DNA of 64,000 bases. It comes from JAENVT01 sp039931555 (GTDB taxonomy: Bacteria > Actinomycetota > Acidimicrobiia > Acidimicrobiales > Ilumatobacteraceae). The stretch is taken from the NCBI GenBank assembly GCA_039931555.1, contig JBDTRP010000154.1, forward strand, positions 81,787 to 145,786, read 5' to 3'. The position numbers were made by a program, and so were the translations under genes. Positions 8,803-17,086 of the stretch are shown here, one piece after another (position 1 is the first letter of the stretch; each line of letters begins with the position of its first letter). The notes under the pieces are model-generated. The model did no database searches, had not been told where the DNA came from, and saw only the letters and a list, made by a program, of their open reading frames with translations.

Positions 8803-10054
8803 CGACCAGCACGTTGTGGAGGTAGGCGTTGCGGAACTTCCCGGTCGGGTCCCATTCGGCCTGGAGTTGGGCGAAGGCTCCGAGGCGTTCGAAGCGTGAG
8901 CGCACGACACCGCCGTCGAGGGTCGACAGCTTGCCCCAATGCGGACGCGGCGCAAACGGTTCGAGCGCAGTCTCGACCCGCGCCAGCACCGGTTGCACCT
9001 CGGGCCACGACGGGATCCACGTGAAGTGGAGCACGATGCAATCACGCTGGTAGCACGGGCTGAGCCACAGCGTGTCGGCGGCAACAGCACGCACCTCGGA
9101 GATCTTCAGCACGGGAGCCAACTCCGCGCCCAGGCCGATCAGGGTACGCATTGCTTCGGGGCCATCGGATGCGGCGACGAACAACTCCGACTGCAACTCG
9201 TCACCACTGCTCGGAGTGAATCCCATACGGAAGTGCGGCAACCGTTCGTGCCACGGTCCGGCGACACCCATCTGCTCGGTGCACGGCTCAGCCGACAGTT
9301 CAGCGACCGGATGCACGTTGCGAGTCGCCGGGACCGCACCCAACCGGACCGCGACGGCGTCGCCCTCATCGGGCTCCAGACGTTGCTTGCGCCACACCTG
9401 TTCGACGTGGTCCGGCCGCCAGGTCGTGAACAGGCTGACGCTGTACCCATCCGCCATGATCTCGCCGAGGTGGTCGATTGCCGCGCCCATCGGGAGGTGC
9501 TCGTAGACGTGCTGCCAGACCGTGAAGGTCGGCTGGATCTCCAACGTGAGGCGCGTCGCGATCCCGACTGCGCCGAGGTTCACGCCGAGCGCGGCCATCA
9601 GGTCGGGGTCGGTGTCGCGTGAGACCTCGACGATGTCACCGGACGCCACCACGAGTTGCATTGCAGTCACCGCCGTTGCCAGGCCGCCATTGCCCACGCC
9701 CGACCCGTGGGTGCCCGTTGCGCACGCTCCTGCCACTGAGATGTGCGGCAGCGATGCCAGGTTGGCCAGGGCCCACCCATGTTCGTCGAGGTGCGACGCC
9801 AACTCCCCGTACTTGATCCCGCCGTCGATCGTCACCGTGTGCGCCACGCTGTCGATGTCGACAACGCGGTCGAGTTTCGCCATCGAGATCAGGTCTCCGG
9901 TGGTGTCGGCGATCGTGTTGAAGGAATGCCTGCTGCCGACGGCACGCAGCTTGGTGCTCGCCGCGACTGCCGACTGGACGTCATCAACCGTCGCGGGTTG
10001 GTGGTACCGCTCGGCCCCGTACTGCACATTGCCGGCCCAGTTCCGTTCGGCCAT
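8792..10054 (-). CDS. FAD-linked alditol/aldonolactone oxidase-like protein
   Basis: A 420-residue flavoprotein. It has an N-terminal VAO/PCMH FAD-binding domain (about 15-180) and a C-terminal D-arabinono-1,4-lactone oxidase domain ending with HWGK. The sequence VGSRHSFN places His43 where alditol oxidase carries its covalent FAD, and GTHGSGVGNG is the FAD pyrophosphate loop. Such enzymes oxidise xylitol, sorbitol or sugar lactones with oxygen. The ATG at 10054 has GAGGGG four bases upstream. It is divergent from the cupin-marR operon, and one of the two operators lies between them, so it may be controlled by the same MarR regulator. Confidence 0.88.
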   Translation of the reverse strand: MAERNWAGNVQYGAERYHQPATVDDVQSAVAASTKLRAVGSRHSFNTIADTTGDLISMAKLDRVVDIDSVAHTVTIDGGIKYGELASHLDEHGWALANLASLPHISVAGACATGTHGSGVGNGGLATAVTAMQLVVASGDIVEVSRDTDPDLMAALGVNLGAVGIATRLTLEIQPTFTVWQHVYEHLPMGAAIDHLGEIMADGYSVSLFTTWRPDHVEQVWRKQRLEPDEGDAVAVRLGAVPATRNVHPVAELSAEPCTEQMGVAGPWHERLPHFRMGFTPSSGDELQSELFVAASDGPEAMRTLIGLGAELAPVLKISEVRAVAADTLWLSPCYQRDCIVLHFTWIPSWPEVQPVLARVETALEPFAPRPHWGKLSTLDGGVVRSRFERLGAFAQLQAEWDPTGKFRNAYLHNVLVATP

Positions 10055-10099
10055 GGATCCCCCTCGGTGTCACCGCCGAAGCTACTGCACGTCGATCTC

Positions 10100-10157
10100 G
10101 TCAATCAGGTTGACCATGTTGATCGCGTTGTGTATCGTGATCGTCAATCAAGTTGAC
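10100..10157 (+). promoter_or_regulatory. Promoter with duplicated MarR-type operator upstream of the cupin-marR operon
   Basis: Two nearly identical inverted repeats are present: GTCAATCAGGTTGAC at 10100-10114 and GTCAATCAAGTTGAC at 10143-10157. They differ at one central base and their starts are 43 bases apart (about four helical turns). The first overlaps a good -35 box, TTGACC at 10110-10115. A -10 box, TATCGT at 10133-10138, follows after 17 bases, and the second operator covers the expected transcription start. The layout predicts repression by the MarR protein at 10542-11009, probably affecting the divergent oxidase gene as well. Confidence 0.72.
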
Positions 10158-10173
10158 GAAAGAGGTTCTGCGG

Positions 10174-10545
10174 ATGTCGATCATTCATGCACCGACCGAA
10201 GCCACGCACGACCTCGGCGCGGCACGGTTCACATCGCTGGCCACACCGAGCCGTGGCAGCACCGAGACTGCCGTCTGGCAGGTCGAGATCGAGGTCGGCG
10301 CGCCGGCGACACCGCACTCGCTGACCCGAGAAGAAGTGTTCGTCGTGCTCGACGGCATCGCGTCCGTGCGGATCGGCGCGGTCTACGGCTTGGCCGCGCG
10401 GGGCGATGCGATCGTGGTCCCTGCCGACACCGAGTTCGAGTTGTCGAACGGCGGTGACGTCGCGCTGCGGCTGCTCTGCTGCTTCCCGGTCGGAGGCCAG
10501 GCACGGCTCGACGGCGCCACGTTCACGCCTCCGTGGGCTGAGTGA
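10174..10545 (+). CDS. Small cupin-domain protein
   Basis: A 123-residue single-domain cupin starting at ATG 10174, with AAGAGG eight bases upstream. The beta-barrel pattern is visible (HSLTREEVFVVLDG, then GDAIVVPADTEFELSN). The usual metal-binding HxHx(3,4)E motif is reduced to a His followed by REE, so metal binding is uncertain. Its stop overlaps the GTG of marR (GTGA), making a two-gene operon. Functions of such cupins range from isomerases to ligand-sensing proteins. The adjacent MarR and oxidase suggest involvement in small-molecule turnover, but the substrate is unknown. Confidence 0.85.
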   Translation: MSIIHAPTEATHDLGAARFTSLATPSRGSTETAVWQVEIEVGAPATPHSLTREEVFVVLDGIASVRIGAVYGLAARGDAIVVPADTEFELSNGGDVALRLLCCFPVGGQARLDGATFTPPWAE

Positions 10546-11009
10546 CCGCCGACGATCAGGCGGTGCCGCTGGCACGGCTGCTGGCCATGTCGTACCGACT
10601 GCTGATCGACAGTCTGCACACCCGCCTCCGCGAACAGGGGTGGACCGACGTGCGACCGGCATTCGGGTTCGTGCTCTTGGCCACGCGCGACCGCGCTACC
10701 ACCTCGACCGAGTTGGCGACCGTGCTGAGCGTCAGCAAGCAGGCAGCATCCAAGCTCATCGACGCAATGGAGGAGGCGGGATTCGTATCACGATCGCCAG
10801 GTGTGCGCGACGCCCGCGAACGCATCGTCGAACTCGCCGACCGTGGGCATCGCCTGCTCACTGCGGTCGAGCAGATCTATCGAGACCTCGAAGCCGAGTG
10901 GGTCACCGTGATCGGCAACCGGGGGGTCGAACTGACGCGGCGGAACCTGTCGCGCGTCGTTCTCGCGGCACACGGTGGAGTCTTCCCGTCGATCCGCCCG
11001 ACGCCGTGA
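10542..11009 (+). CDS. MarR-family transcriptional regulator
   Basis: A 155-residue regulator with a GTG start coupled to the cupin stop. The winged helix-turn-helix spans about residues 45-105: TSTELATVLSVSKQAASKLIDAMEEAGFV is the helix-turn-helix and SPGVRDARERIVELADRG the wing with its conserved Asp-x-Arg. Helical dimerisation segments lie at both ends. Two matching inverted repeats in the promoter of its own operon suggest autoregulation. The effector is unknown. Downstream is a gap of about 300 bases containing a palindromic repeat. Confidence 0.9.
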   Translation: MTADDQAVPLARLLAMSYRLLIDSLHTRLREQGWTDVRPAFGFVLLATRDRATTSTELATVLSVSKQAASKLIDAMEEAGFVSRSPGVRDARERIVELADRGHRLLTAVEQIYRDLEAEWVTVIGNRGVELTRRNLSRVVLAAHGGVFPSIRPTP

Positions 11010-11313
11010 CCGAGGTCGATACCTCGTGCCGGGTGCGACCGGTGATGAGGGCACGCACCACGGATACAGATCGCCGGGGGTGCGCGTTGTTCACCCACCG
11101 TCGCCAGCGGGCTGGGTCGGGCGCGATTCCGGTATTCCCCGTACCGAAATCGAACCCGTTGAGCCTGGTTGGGCGACCTGTGAGTACCGGGAGTACCGAA
11201 ATCGCGCCCGACCGATATCCGGACGGATGCAGCGCGCACAGATCGGCGCAACTGCATTCCAGACATCACGTCGGACGTGAACGCAGGGCCTACGTCGCCC
11301 GACGGCTCGATAC
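11010..11313. other. Intergenic stretch holding palindromic repeat copy A
   Basis: No credible gene is present. The stretch separates the convergent marR gene and the Rieske-ThDP gene and is mostly occupied by the 97-bp palindromic element at 11116-11212. The element could also end transcription of both neighbours. Confidence 0.7.
11116..11212 (+). repeat. Dispersed palindromic element, copy A (full length)
   Basis: A 97-bp element whose ends form a 29-base inverted repeat (11116-11144 against 11184-11212, 26 of 29 positions pairing). The arms begin GTCGGGCGCGATT. The centre contains CGAACCCGTTGAGCCTGG. The same element, aligned base for base from 11119 with no length change, occurs at 22183-22276, and a half copy occurs at 24068-24120, all in the same orientation. 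I know of no named family for it. It has the look of a small non-coding mobile or REP-like unit. Confidence 0.8.
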
Positions 11314-13251
11314 CTAGATCAGTTCCGGGTCACATCGGATGGCGACCGTCGCCGGACCGTCTGCCGCGAACAGTCGCTCGAACGCGCCGTCGAGGTCTGC
11401 GACGTCGTCGACCCGAATTCCGGTCGCACCGCACAGCGTCGCGAACGCGGCGAAGTCGGGGTTGTGCAAGCTGGTCTGCCACACGTCGTACTCGGCGGCG
11501 CGTTGCTCCTTGCTGATCTTGCCGAGCACGCCGTTGTCGAGCAGCACGTGGCGAACGGGGATGCCGTACTTCACGGCGGTGGTCACTTCCGCGAGGTACT
11601 GACCGAAGCCGCCGTCGCCCGTCACGGCGAGGATCGGTCGGTGCGGCGCCGCTGCCCAGGCGCCGAGCGCGGCGGGGTACCCGAATCCGATCGAGCCGAG
11701 GTACCCCGACATCAACACGTCTTGCCCGCTGGTCTCGAAGTAGCGCCCGAACGAGTAGGTGTTGTTGCCGACGTCGACGCAGATCACCGCGTCCGATGGG
11801 CAGCGTCGACCGAGCGAAGCAAAGAGCGCCGCCGAGCCGACACCGACCGGCGAGGCATCGCCAACCCGTTGTTGCTTCTCGGCACGCCACAATGCCCACC
11901 TCGCTGCAAGGTCGGCGCGTTGATCGACCGCTGCCGTGGCACCGAGCCGTTCACTCAACGCCTTCAGCGTGACCGCGGCATCGCCGAGCACACCCACGTC
12001 GACACCGTGGAAGCGACCGATGGCGGCATGATCGTCGTCGATCTGCACGATCGCCTTGTACGGCGCAATACCGGTGTGGTTCGAGAACGAGGCTCCGATC
12101 ACGATCAGCAGGTCGCTCTCGTTCATCAACCACGACGCAACGGGTGTGCCGCTGCGGCCGAGCACGCCCGCACCGAGGGGATGGCTGTCGGGTACCAGCC
12201 CCTTTGCCTTGAACGTCGTCAACACCGGCGCACCCAGGTGGTCGCCCAGTTCGATGACGTCGGCGACCGCACCCCGCGCGCCGTGGCCGACGATCACCAC
12301 GGGGCGAGCCGCGTTGCGGAGGGCGTCGAGCGCCCGCTGCAACGACTCGTCGGATGGTGCGACGCGGCGATCCGCGAGTCGACCGGCCGGGCCGTTGACC
12401 TTCGTCGACGGCGCCGGCACGACCTGCACCTCGTCGGGGATGATGAGGTGGGTGACGGTGCGGTCGTCGAGCGCGTGCTTCACTGCCAACGCCGCCAGTT
12501 CGGAGTGGTCTGAGCCGGTCTGGATCGTGCGGTTGAACTCGGCGACATCGGCGAACGCGGCGCCGAGATCGAGATCTTGAAAGGCACCCCGACCGAGCAC
12601 CTTCGACGGCACCTGGCCCGAGATCGACACCACCGGCGCACGATCGACCTTGGCGTCGTACAGGCCGGTCAGCAGGTTGGTGGAGCCCGGCCCGGCAATG
12701 GCGATGCACGCCGCCGGCCGGCCGGTCAGCTTGGCGTAGGCCGACGCGGCGAACGATGCAGCACCCTCGTGCCGAATGCCGATGTAGGTGATGTCGCCAC
12801 GCTGCTCGGCCCGCCGCAGCGCGTCGGCGAGCCCGAGGTTGCTGTGGCCGACCATCCCGAACACGTGGGTGATGCCCCACGCGACGAGCGTCTCGACGAT
12901 CGAATCCGACACCGTGCGAGCCTCAGCGTGGCGTTGCGGCAGTGCGACGTACACGCCGTCGTCGCGCACCTCGACGGGATAGGTCATGACGCTGTCACTC
13001 GATCCCTCCGGCGGCCGACCGGTGATCGGGTCGTAGTCGTAGCCATGCCACGGGCAGCGCAGCCAGCCGTTCTCGATGCTGCCCTCCCCCAGCGGGCCAC
13101 CCTGATGCGGGCACCGGTTGTCGAGCGCCCCATACCGCTGGCCGACCCGGCAGAGCGCCACCGTTCGCCGATCGACGGTGACGGCGCGCACGCGGCCATC
13201 GTCGAGACCGTCGACCTCAGCGACCTTGTACCACTGCGACTCGTCGCTCAT
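11314..13251 (-). CDS. Rieske domain fused to a thiamine-diphosphate enzyme (acetolactate synthase/pyruvate oxidase-like)
   Basis: A 645-residue fusion. The ATG at 13251 overlaps the upstream stop (ATGA). Residues 5-105 are a Rieske 2Fe-2S domain with Cys47-Pro-His49 and Cys66-Pro-Trp-His69. Residues 112-645 form a full ThDP enzyme: the N-terminal pyrimidine domain has the catalytic Glu162 (IRHEGAASFAA), a central domain follows, and the C-terminal domain binds ThDP and metal (GDGG at 545-548 with LDNG near 572-575). Members of this superfamily decarboxylate 2-oxoacids. An electron-transfer Rieske domain is not part of the classical enzymes. It could accept electrons from the ThDP intermediate, as FAD and quinone do in pyruvate oxidase; that is inference. 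Operon partner of the next gene. Confidence 0.9.
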   Translation of the reverse strand: MSDESQWYKVAEVDGLDDGRVRAVTVDRRTVALCRVGQRYGALDNRCPHQGGPLGEGSIENGWLRCPWHGYDYDPITGRPPEGSSDSVMTYPVEVRDDGVYVALPQRHAEARTVSDSIVETLVAWGITHVFGMVGHSNLGLADALRRAEQRGDITYIGIRHEGAASFAASAYAKLTGRPAACIAIAGPGSTNLLTGLYDAKVDRAPVVSISGQVPSKVLGRGAFQDLDLGAAFADVAEFNRTIQTGSDHSELAALAVKHALDDRTVTHLIIPDEVQVVPAPSTKVNGPAGRLADRRVAPSDESLQRALDALRNAARPVVIVGHGARGAVADVIELGDHLGAPVLTTFKAKGLVPDSHPLGAGVLGRSGTPVASWLMNESDLLIVIGASFSNHTGIAPYKAIVQIDDDHAAIGRFHGVDVGVLGDAAVTLKALSERLGATAAVDQRADLAARWALWRAEKQQRVGDASPVGVGSAALFASLGRRCPSDAVICVDVGNNTYSFGRYFETSGQDVLMSGYLGSIGFGYPAALGAWAAAPHRPILAVTGDGGFGQYLAEVTTAVKYGIPVRHVLLDNGVLGKISKEQRAAEYDVWQTSLHNPDFAAFATLCGATGIRVDDVADLDGAFERLFAADGPATVAIRCDPELI

Positions 13252-14918
13252 TGCCCGACTCCGGCGTAGGCGACCCCGGTGAGCGCAGCGACGTCGCGGT
13301 CGATCGTCATCAAATCGTCGAGCTCGAAGTCGCTGACGTGGTGGTGCCCGCATGCTCGGGCCAGCACGCACACCAATTCGGTGGTCGCTCGGAGGAACCG
13401 GCCGAGCCGTTGGCCGGCCTCGTCGATCGGGAGTCTGGCGCGCAGCAGCGGGTCCTGTGTGGCGATGCCGACCGGACAGCGATCCGTGTTGCATGCGCGC
13501 ATTCCGACGCATCCGATCGCCTGGAGTGCTGAGTTGGCCATCGCCACCGCGTCGGCGCCGAGCGCCAATGCCTTGGCGATGTCGGCCGCCGTGCGGATCC
13601 CTCCGGTGGCGATCAACGTCACACCGGAGCGTTCGCTGCGATCGAGGTGCCTTCGCGCCCGGGCAAGCGCGGCCATGGTCGGCACCGAGATGTTGTCGCG
13701 GAACAGCCGCGGCGCGGCGCCGGTCCCGCCGCCCCGACCGTCGAGGATGATGTAATCGAAGCCGATCGTCAGGGCCGCGTCGATGTCGGCCTCCACGTGC
13801 TGTGCCGAGAGCTTGGCGCCCACCGGAACGCCGCCCGAACGCTGCTTGGCCCAGGCGACGAACTCGGCGATCTCGGCGATGCTGTTGAACTGCCGGAACC
13901 GTGCCGGCGACACCGCGGGCGTGCCTTCGGCGAGCCCGCGAACTTCGGCGATACGTCCGCGCACCTTCGGACCGGGGAGGTGCCCCCCAGTGCCGGTCTT
14001 CGCGCCCTGCCCGAACTTGAGGTGGAAGGCCTGCACCTCGTCGAGCACCGACTCGCGCCAGCCGAAGCCGCCCGACGCAAGCTCGTAGAAGTACCGCGAG
14101 TTCTCCGCCTGCTCCTCCGGCAGCATGCCGCCTTCACCCGAGCAGATGCCCGTGCCTGCGAGCTCCGCCCCGCGTGCGAGCGCGGTCTTCGCCTCCTGCG
14201 ACAGTGCACCGAAGCTCATGTCACTGACGAAGATGGGGATGTCGAGTTGCAGCGGGCGCTTTGCGTTCGAGCCGATCACGACCTGCGTGCCGACCACCTC
14301 GTCGTCGAGCAACGGGAAGCGCGCCAACTGTGCTGTCGCGAACAGCAACGAGTCCCACGACGGCAGCAATGCGCGTTCCACACCCATCGCCGCGACGGGG
14401 CCGTGGTGACCGACGCGGTCGAGACCGTGCAAGGCCAGCTCGTGGATGCCGGCGACGAACGGTTCCTCAGCGGTGTCGGCATGGGCGTTGAGGTAGTGGT
14501 GCTCGTACTCGTCGACGGGACCATCGAGCGACAGCCCCTCGACCTGGCGGTAGTCGGCGAGCTCGATTCGGTCGATGTACACGGCACCGTCCGTGACGGT
14601 GCTGCGGAAGTGTCGGAGCCGGTCGGAGGTGTCGTAGGTCGACACGCCGGTGTCCATTCGATAGTCCCACCCGTGCACACCACAGATCAGATTCGGGCCG
14701 TCGACCTTCCCGTCTGCCAGGAGAGCGCCGCGGTGGCGACAGCGGCCCGACAGCACGCTGTGCTGGTCGTCCCAGCGCACCACCACCAGATCCACTCCGT
14801 CGACGAAAGCCGCCGCTGGTTTGCGGTCGTCGAGCTGATCCAAGTCGATCACCCTCACCGGGTCGATCAGTGCTGCCGGCTTGGTGATGGTGAGCCCAAA
14901 CGATTCCTGCATGGTCAC
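13248..14918 (-). CDS. Rieske domain fused to a glutamate-synthase-like FMN domain
   Basis: A 556-residue fusion starting at GTG 14918 (ATG 14912 is an alternative). Residues 20-120 form a Rieske 2Fe-2S domain: Cys60-x-His62 and Cys79-x-x-His82 (CGVHGWDY). The rest is the FMN-binding TIM barrel of glutamate synthase: DMSFGALSQEAKTAL, GTGICSGEGGM, KFGQGAKTGTGG and GRGGGTGAAP are all present. A 3Fe-4S cysteine set Cys470, Cys476 and Cys481 sits in CVGMRACNTDRCPVG. There is no glutaminase domain, so ammonia would have to be delivered otherwise, or the enzyme does other FMN redox chemistry. It is first in a two-gene operon with the Rieske-ThDP fusion, whose start codon its stop overlaps. Confidence 0.9.
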   Translation of the reverse strand: MTMQESFGLTITKPAALIDPVRVIDLDQLDDRKPAAAFVDGVDLVVVRWDDQHSVLSGRCRHRGALLADGKVDGPNLICGVHGWDYRMDTGVSTYDTSDRLRHFRSTVTDGAVYIDRIELADYRQVEGLSLDGPVDEYEHHYLNAHADTAEEPFVAGIHELALHGLDRVGHHGPVAAMGVERALLPSWDSLLFATAQLARFPLLDDEVVGTQVVIGSNAKRPLQLDIPIFVSDMSFGALSQEAKTALARGAELAGTGICSGEGGMLPEEQAENSRYFYELASGGFGWRESVLDEVQAFHLKFGQGAKTGTGGHLPGPKVRGRIAEVRGLAEGTPAVSPARFRQFNSIAEIAEFVAWAKQRSGGVPVGAKLSAQHVEADIDAALTIGFDYIILDGRGGGTGAAPRLFRDNISVPTMAALARARRHLDRSERSGVTLIATGGIRTAADIAKALALGADAVAMANSALQAIGCVGMRACNTDRCPVGIATQDPLLRARLPIDEAGQRLGRFLRATTELVCVLARACGHHHVSDFELDDLMTIDRDVAALTGVAYAGVGQ

Positions 14919-14989
14919 ATCGTGTCATCGGAGGGCCGAACGTTTCAGAAAATCCGGAACCCCGCTACTGCAAGTACCGTCGAACCATC

Positions 14990-16279
14990 ATGCATGGCAG
15001 GCGATTCGGGATCGTGTCGGTGCTGGCCTTGAGCACCGTGTCGTGCGGAGATGACGGCGCTGCGCCAGCGACGGGTTCCGTGCCCGTCGCCGCTGGGGTC
15101 GCGGTGCAGGTCGCGGCCCGCGTGCCGTCGACTGCCGATCCTGGTGTCGCCGGTCGAGCCATCGCTGCGTTCGGGCTTGACCTGTTCACCTCGGTCAGGA
15201 CCACGTCGACTGCCGGCGACAACGTGACGGTGTCACCGGCGAGCGTCTCCTTCGCGCTGGCGATGTTGGAGCCCGGCACGGTTGGCGCCGCGCAAGCCCA
15301 ACTGCGCAGCCTGCTGCGGATCGACGACCCGGCGACCTTTCATGCCTCGATGAACGCGCTCCAGCAGAACCTGCAGGCCCGCGCGCCGACCACCTTCTCC
15401 CCCAGCGACGACCCTGGCGAGGTGCTGGTGCGAATCGCCAACGCGGCGTACCTTCAGCGTGGCTATCCGTTCGGGCAGGCGTACCCCCAGGCCGTCGGAT
15501 CGAGCTATGGACCCGTGCTGAACGAGGTCGACTTCCGCCCCGATCCCGACGCGGTCGCCCATGCGATCAACGCCTTCGTCGCCGACACGACCAACGACCG
15601 CATCCCGCACCTGGTCGCCGACGGCGTGATCCGTCCCGATACCGTGCTGGCCCTCGTCAACGCCTTGTACCTGAAGGCCTCCTGGCTGGGGACCTTCGAC
15701 GAATCAGCAACGGTCGATCAGCAGTTCACCAAGCTCGACGGCACGGCGCAGACGGTCCCGATGATGCATGGTGGCAGCGATTCCTCGGCACGAGGCAACG
15801 GTTGGGTCGGCGCGACCAAGACGTACACCGGTGGCCTGACAGCTCAGTTCATCCTGCCCGACGATGGCCTCTTCGACGAGATCGCCACCAACCTCGACCG
15901 GGTGTTCGACGACTACACCGCCAATCAGACCAGCCCTTCCACGCTGGCCTTGCCGCGGTTCGACCTCCGCTTCAGCACCGAGCTGACGCCCGCGTTGCAA
16001 GCCCTCGGCCTGAAGGCCATCTCTGCACAGAACGGACTGCTGGGTGTGGCCAACGACCCGCGCCTCATCGTCGACAAGGTCATCCACCAGACCGACGTGG
16101 CCATGGACGAGAAGGGCACCGAGGCCGCTGCGGCAACGGTGGTGCTTGCCTACCCCACGAGTGCTCCGGTCAACGCGCCGGTGCCAGTCGTGCTCGACCG
16201 GCCGTTCCTGTACCGCATCGTCGACGACCAATCGGGCGCGACGCTCTTCGTCGGGCAGGTCGTCAATCCAGTTACGTGA
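14990..16279 (+). CDS. Secreted serpin (serine protease inhibitor), predicted inhibitory
   Basis: A 429-residue protein. Its N-terminal signal sequence ends at Cys19 in a slightly atypical lipobox (TVSC), so it may be a surface lipoprotein. The serpin fold runs from about 50 to the C-terminus, including NALYLKASW and FLYRIVDDQSGATLFVGQVVNP. The hinge DEKGTEAAAATVV matches the inhibitory consensus (small residues at P12-P9), so the reactive loop should insert on cleavage. Counting from the hinge puts P1-P1' near Thr-Ser in YPTSAP, suggesting a target that is not trypsin-like; this count is approximate. The 3' end overlaps the MtfA-like gene by 8 bases. Confidence 0.92.
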   Translation: MHGRRFGIVSVLALSTVSCGDDGAAPATGSVPVAAGVAVQVAARVPSTADPGVAGRAIAAFGLDLFTSVRTTSTAGDNVTVSPASVSFALAMLEPGTVGAAQAQLRSLLRIDDPATFHASMNALQQNLQARAPTTFSPSDDPGEVLVRIANAAYLQRGYPFGQAYPQAVGSSYGPVLNEVDFRPDPDAVAHAINAFVADTTNDRIPHLVADGVIRPDTVLALVNALYLKASWLGTFDESATVDQQFTKLDGTAQTVPMMHGGSDSSARGNGWVGATKTYTGGLTAQFILPDDGLFDEIATNLDRVFDDYTANQTSPSTLALPRFDLRFSTELTPALQALGLKAISAQNGLLGVANDPRLIVDKVIHQTDVAMDEKGTEAAAATVVLAYPTSAPVNAPVPVVLDRPFLYRIVDDQSGATLFVGQVVNPVT

Positions 16280-17021
16280 CGATCGGTAGCGACTCGCGCG
16301 ACGCCGGGTCTTGGCGGTAGTAGCCGGCCAACACGTCGTAGAGCTCGGGTTTGGCCTCGCGGAAGTCGACCGATCGATCGAAGAAGACCTCGGTCGCAAC
16401 AGCGAAGAACTCACCAGGGTCGGTGGCCGCATAGTCGTCGAGCAACGCCCCACCCTCGCCTCGGCGCAGCAACTCGAGCTCGGTCGCGCAGACCGTGATC
16501 CAGCGGTCGAGGGCCGCCTGGTCGGGCAGCAGGGGGGTGCCGTCGACCACGCCGTCGAGCATGTCCATCTTGTGGGCGAACTCGTGCAGCACGACGTTGT
16601 GGCCACGGCCACGGTGGCGGGCTCCGCTGCGCACCTGATCCCAGGCCAGCAGCACCGGCCCACGGTCGTGATGCGCCTCACCCAACAGCGGCTGCGAGCC
16701 CTCGTCGACCATCCCCAGGATCGATGTGGCACGTGGCCCGGGAATGGCGAATGTCGTGGGATGCACGATGATCGCGGTCACCTTGCCGAAGTAGTCGGTG
16801 TCGAGACCCAGCAGCAAAACGGCGGCCTGCATCGCGATTGTCACGATCATCTCGTCGGTCATCACGAACCCGTTGGCCGCTTCCCAGCGCTTGCTGGTCA
16901 CGAGGTGCTCACCCAACTCGGCCAGATGTTCCTGCTCGGGCCGCGACAACACGTGCCAGTAGGCGACGTTGCGTCGAACGATCTGTTCCCAGTCAGCAGG
17001 TAGCTGTCTCCGTCTCGACAT
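16272..17021 (-). CDS. mtfA: MtfA-like zinc peptidase (M90 family)
   Basis: A 249-residue protein, close to the 265 residues of E. coli MtfA. The ATG at 17021 starts MSRRRQLP. The zinc motif is HEFAHKMD (HExxH), followed by the conserved DGTPLLP segment and by DPGEFFAVATEVFFDRS, which holds the third-ligand region. E. coli MtfA binds the Mlc repressor and has aminopeptidase activity. No Mlc gene is nearby. It is convergent with the serpin (8-base overlap) and divergent from the marR operon at 17087. A functional link with the neighbouring protease inhibitor is possible but unproven. Confidence 0.88.
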   Translation of the reverse strand: MSRRRQLPADWEQIVRRNVAYWHVLSRPEQEHLAELGEHLVTSKRWEAANGFVMTDEMIVTIAMQAAVLLLGLDTDYFGKVTAIIVHPTTFAIPGPRATSILGMVDEGSQPLLGEAHHDRGPVLLAWDQVRSGARHRGRGHNVVLHEFAHKMDMLDGVVDGTPLLPDQAALDRWITVCATELELLRRGEGGALLDDYAATDPGEFFAVATEVFFDRSVDFREAKPELYDVLAGYYRQDPASRESLPIVT

Positions 17022-17046
17022 CGGCCACAAATGTAGCGTCAGAATA

Positions 17047-17078
17047 TAGTTGCCGTGGCTACTATTGCCGCGTATGGT
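17047..17078 (+). promoter_or_regulatory. Leaderless promoter with palindromic MarR operator
   Basis: The 18-base inverted repeat TAGTTGCCGTGGCTACTA (17047-17064; arms TAGT-n-GCC and GGC-n-ACTA) overlaps a -35 box TTGCCG (17050-17055). A -10 box TATGGT (17073-17078) follows after 17 bases. The GTG start of marR at 17087 is eight bases beyond the -10 box and has no ribosome site, which predicts a leaderless, autorepressed transcript. Confidence 0.65.
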
Positions 17079-17086
17079 ATCGGTCG

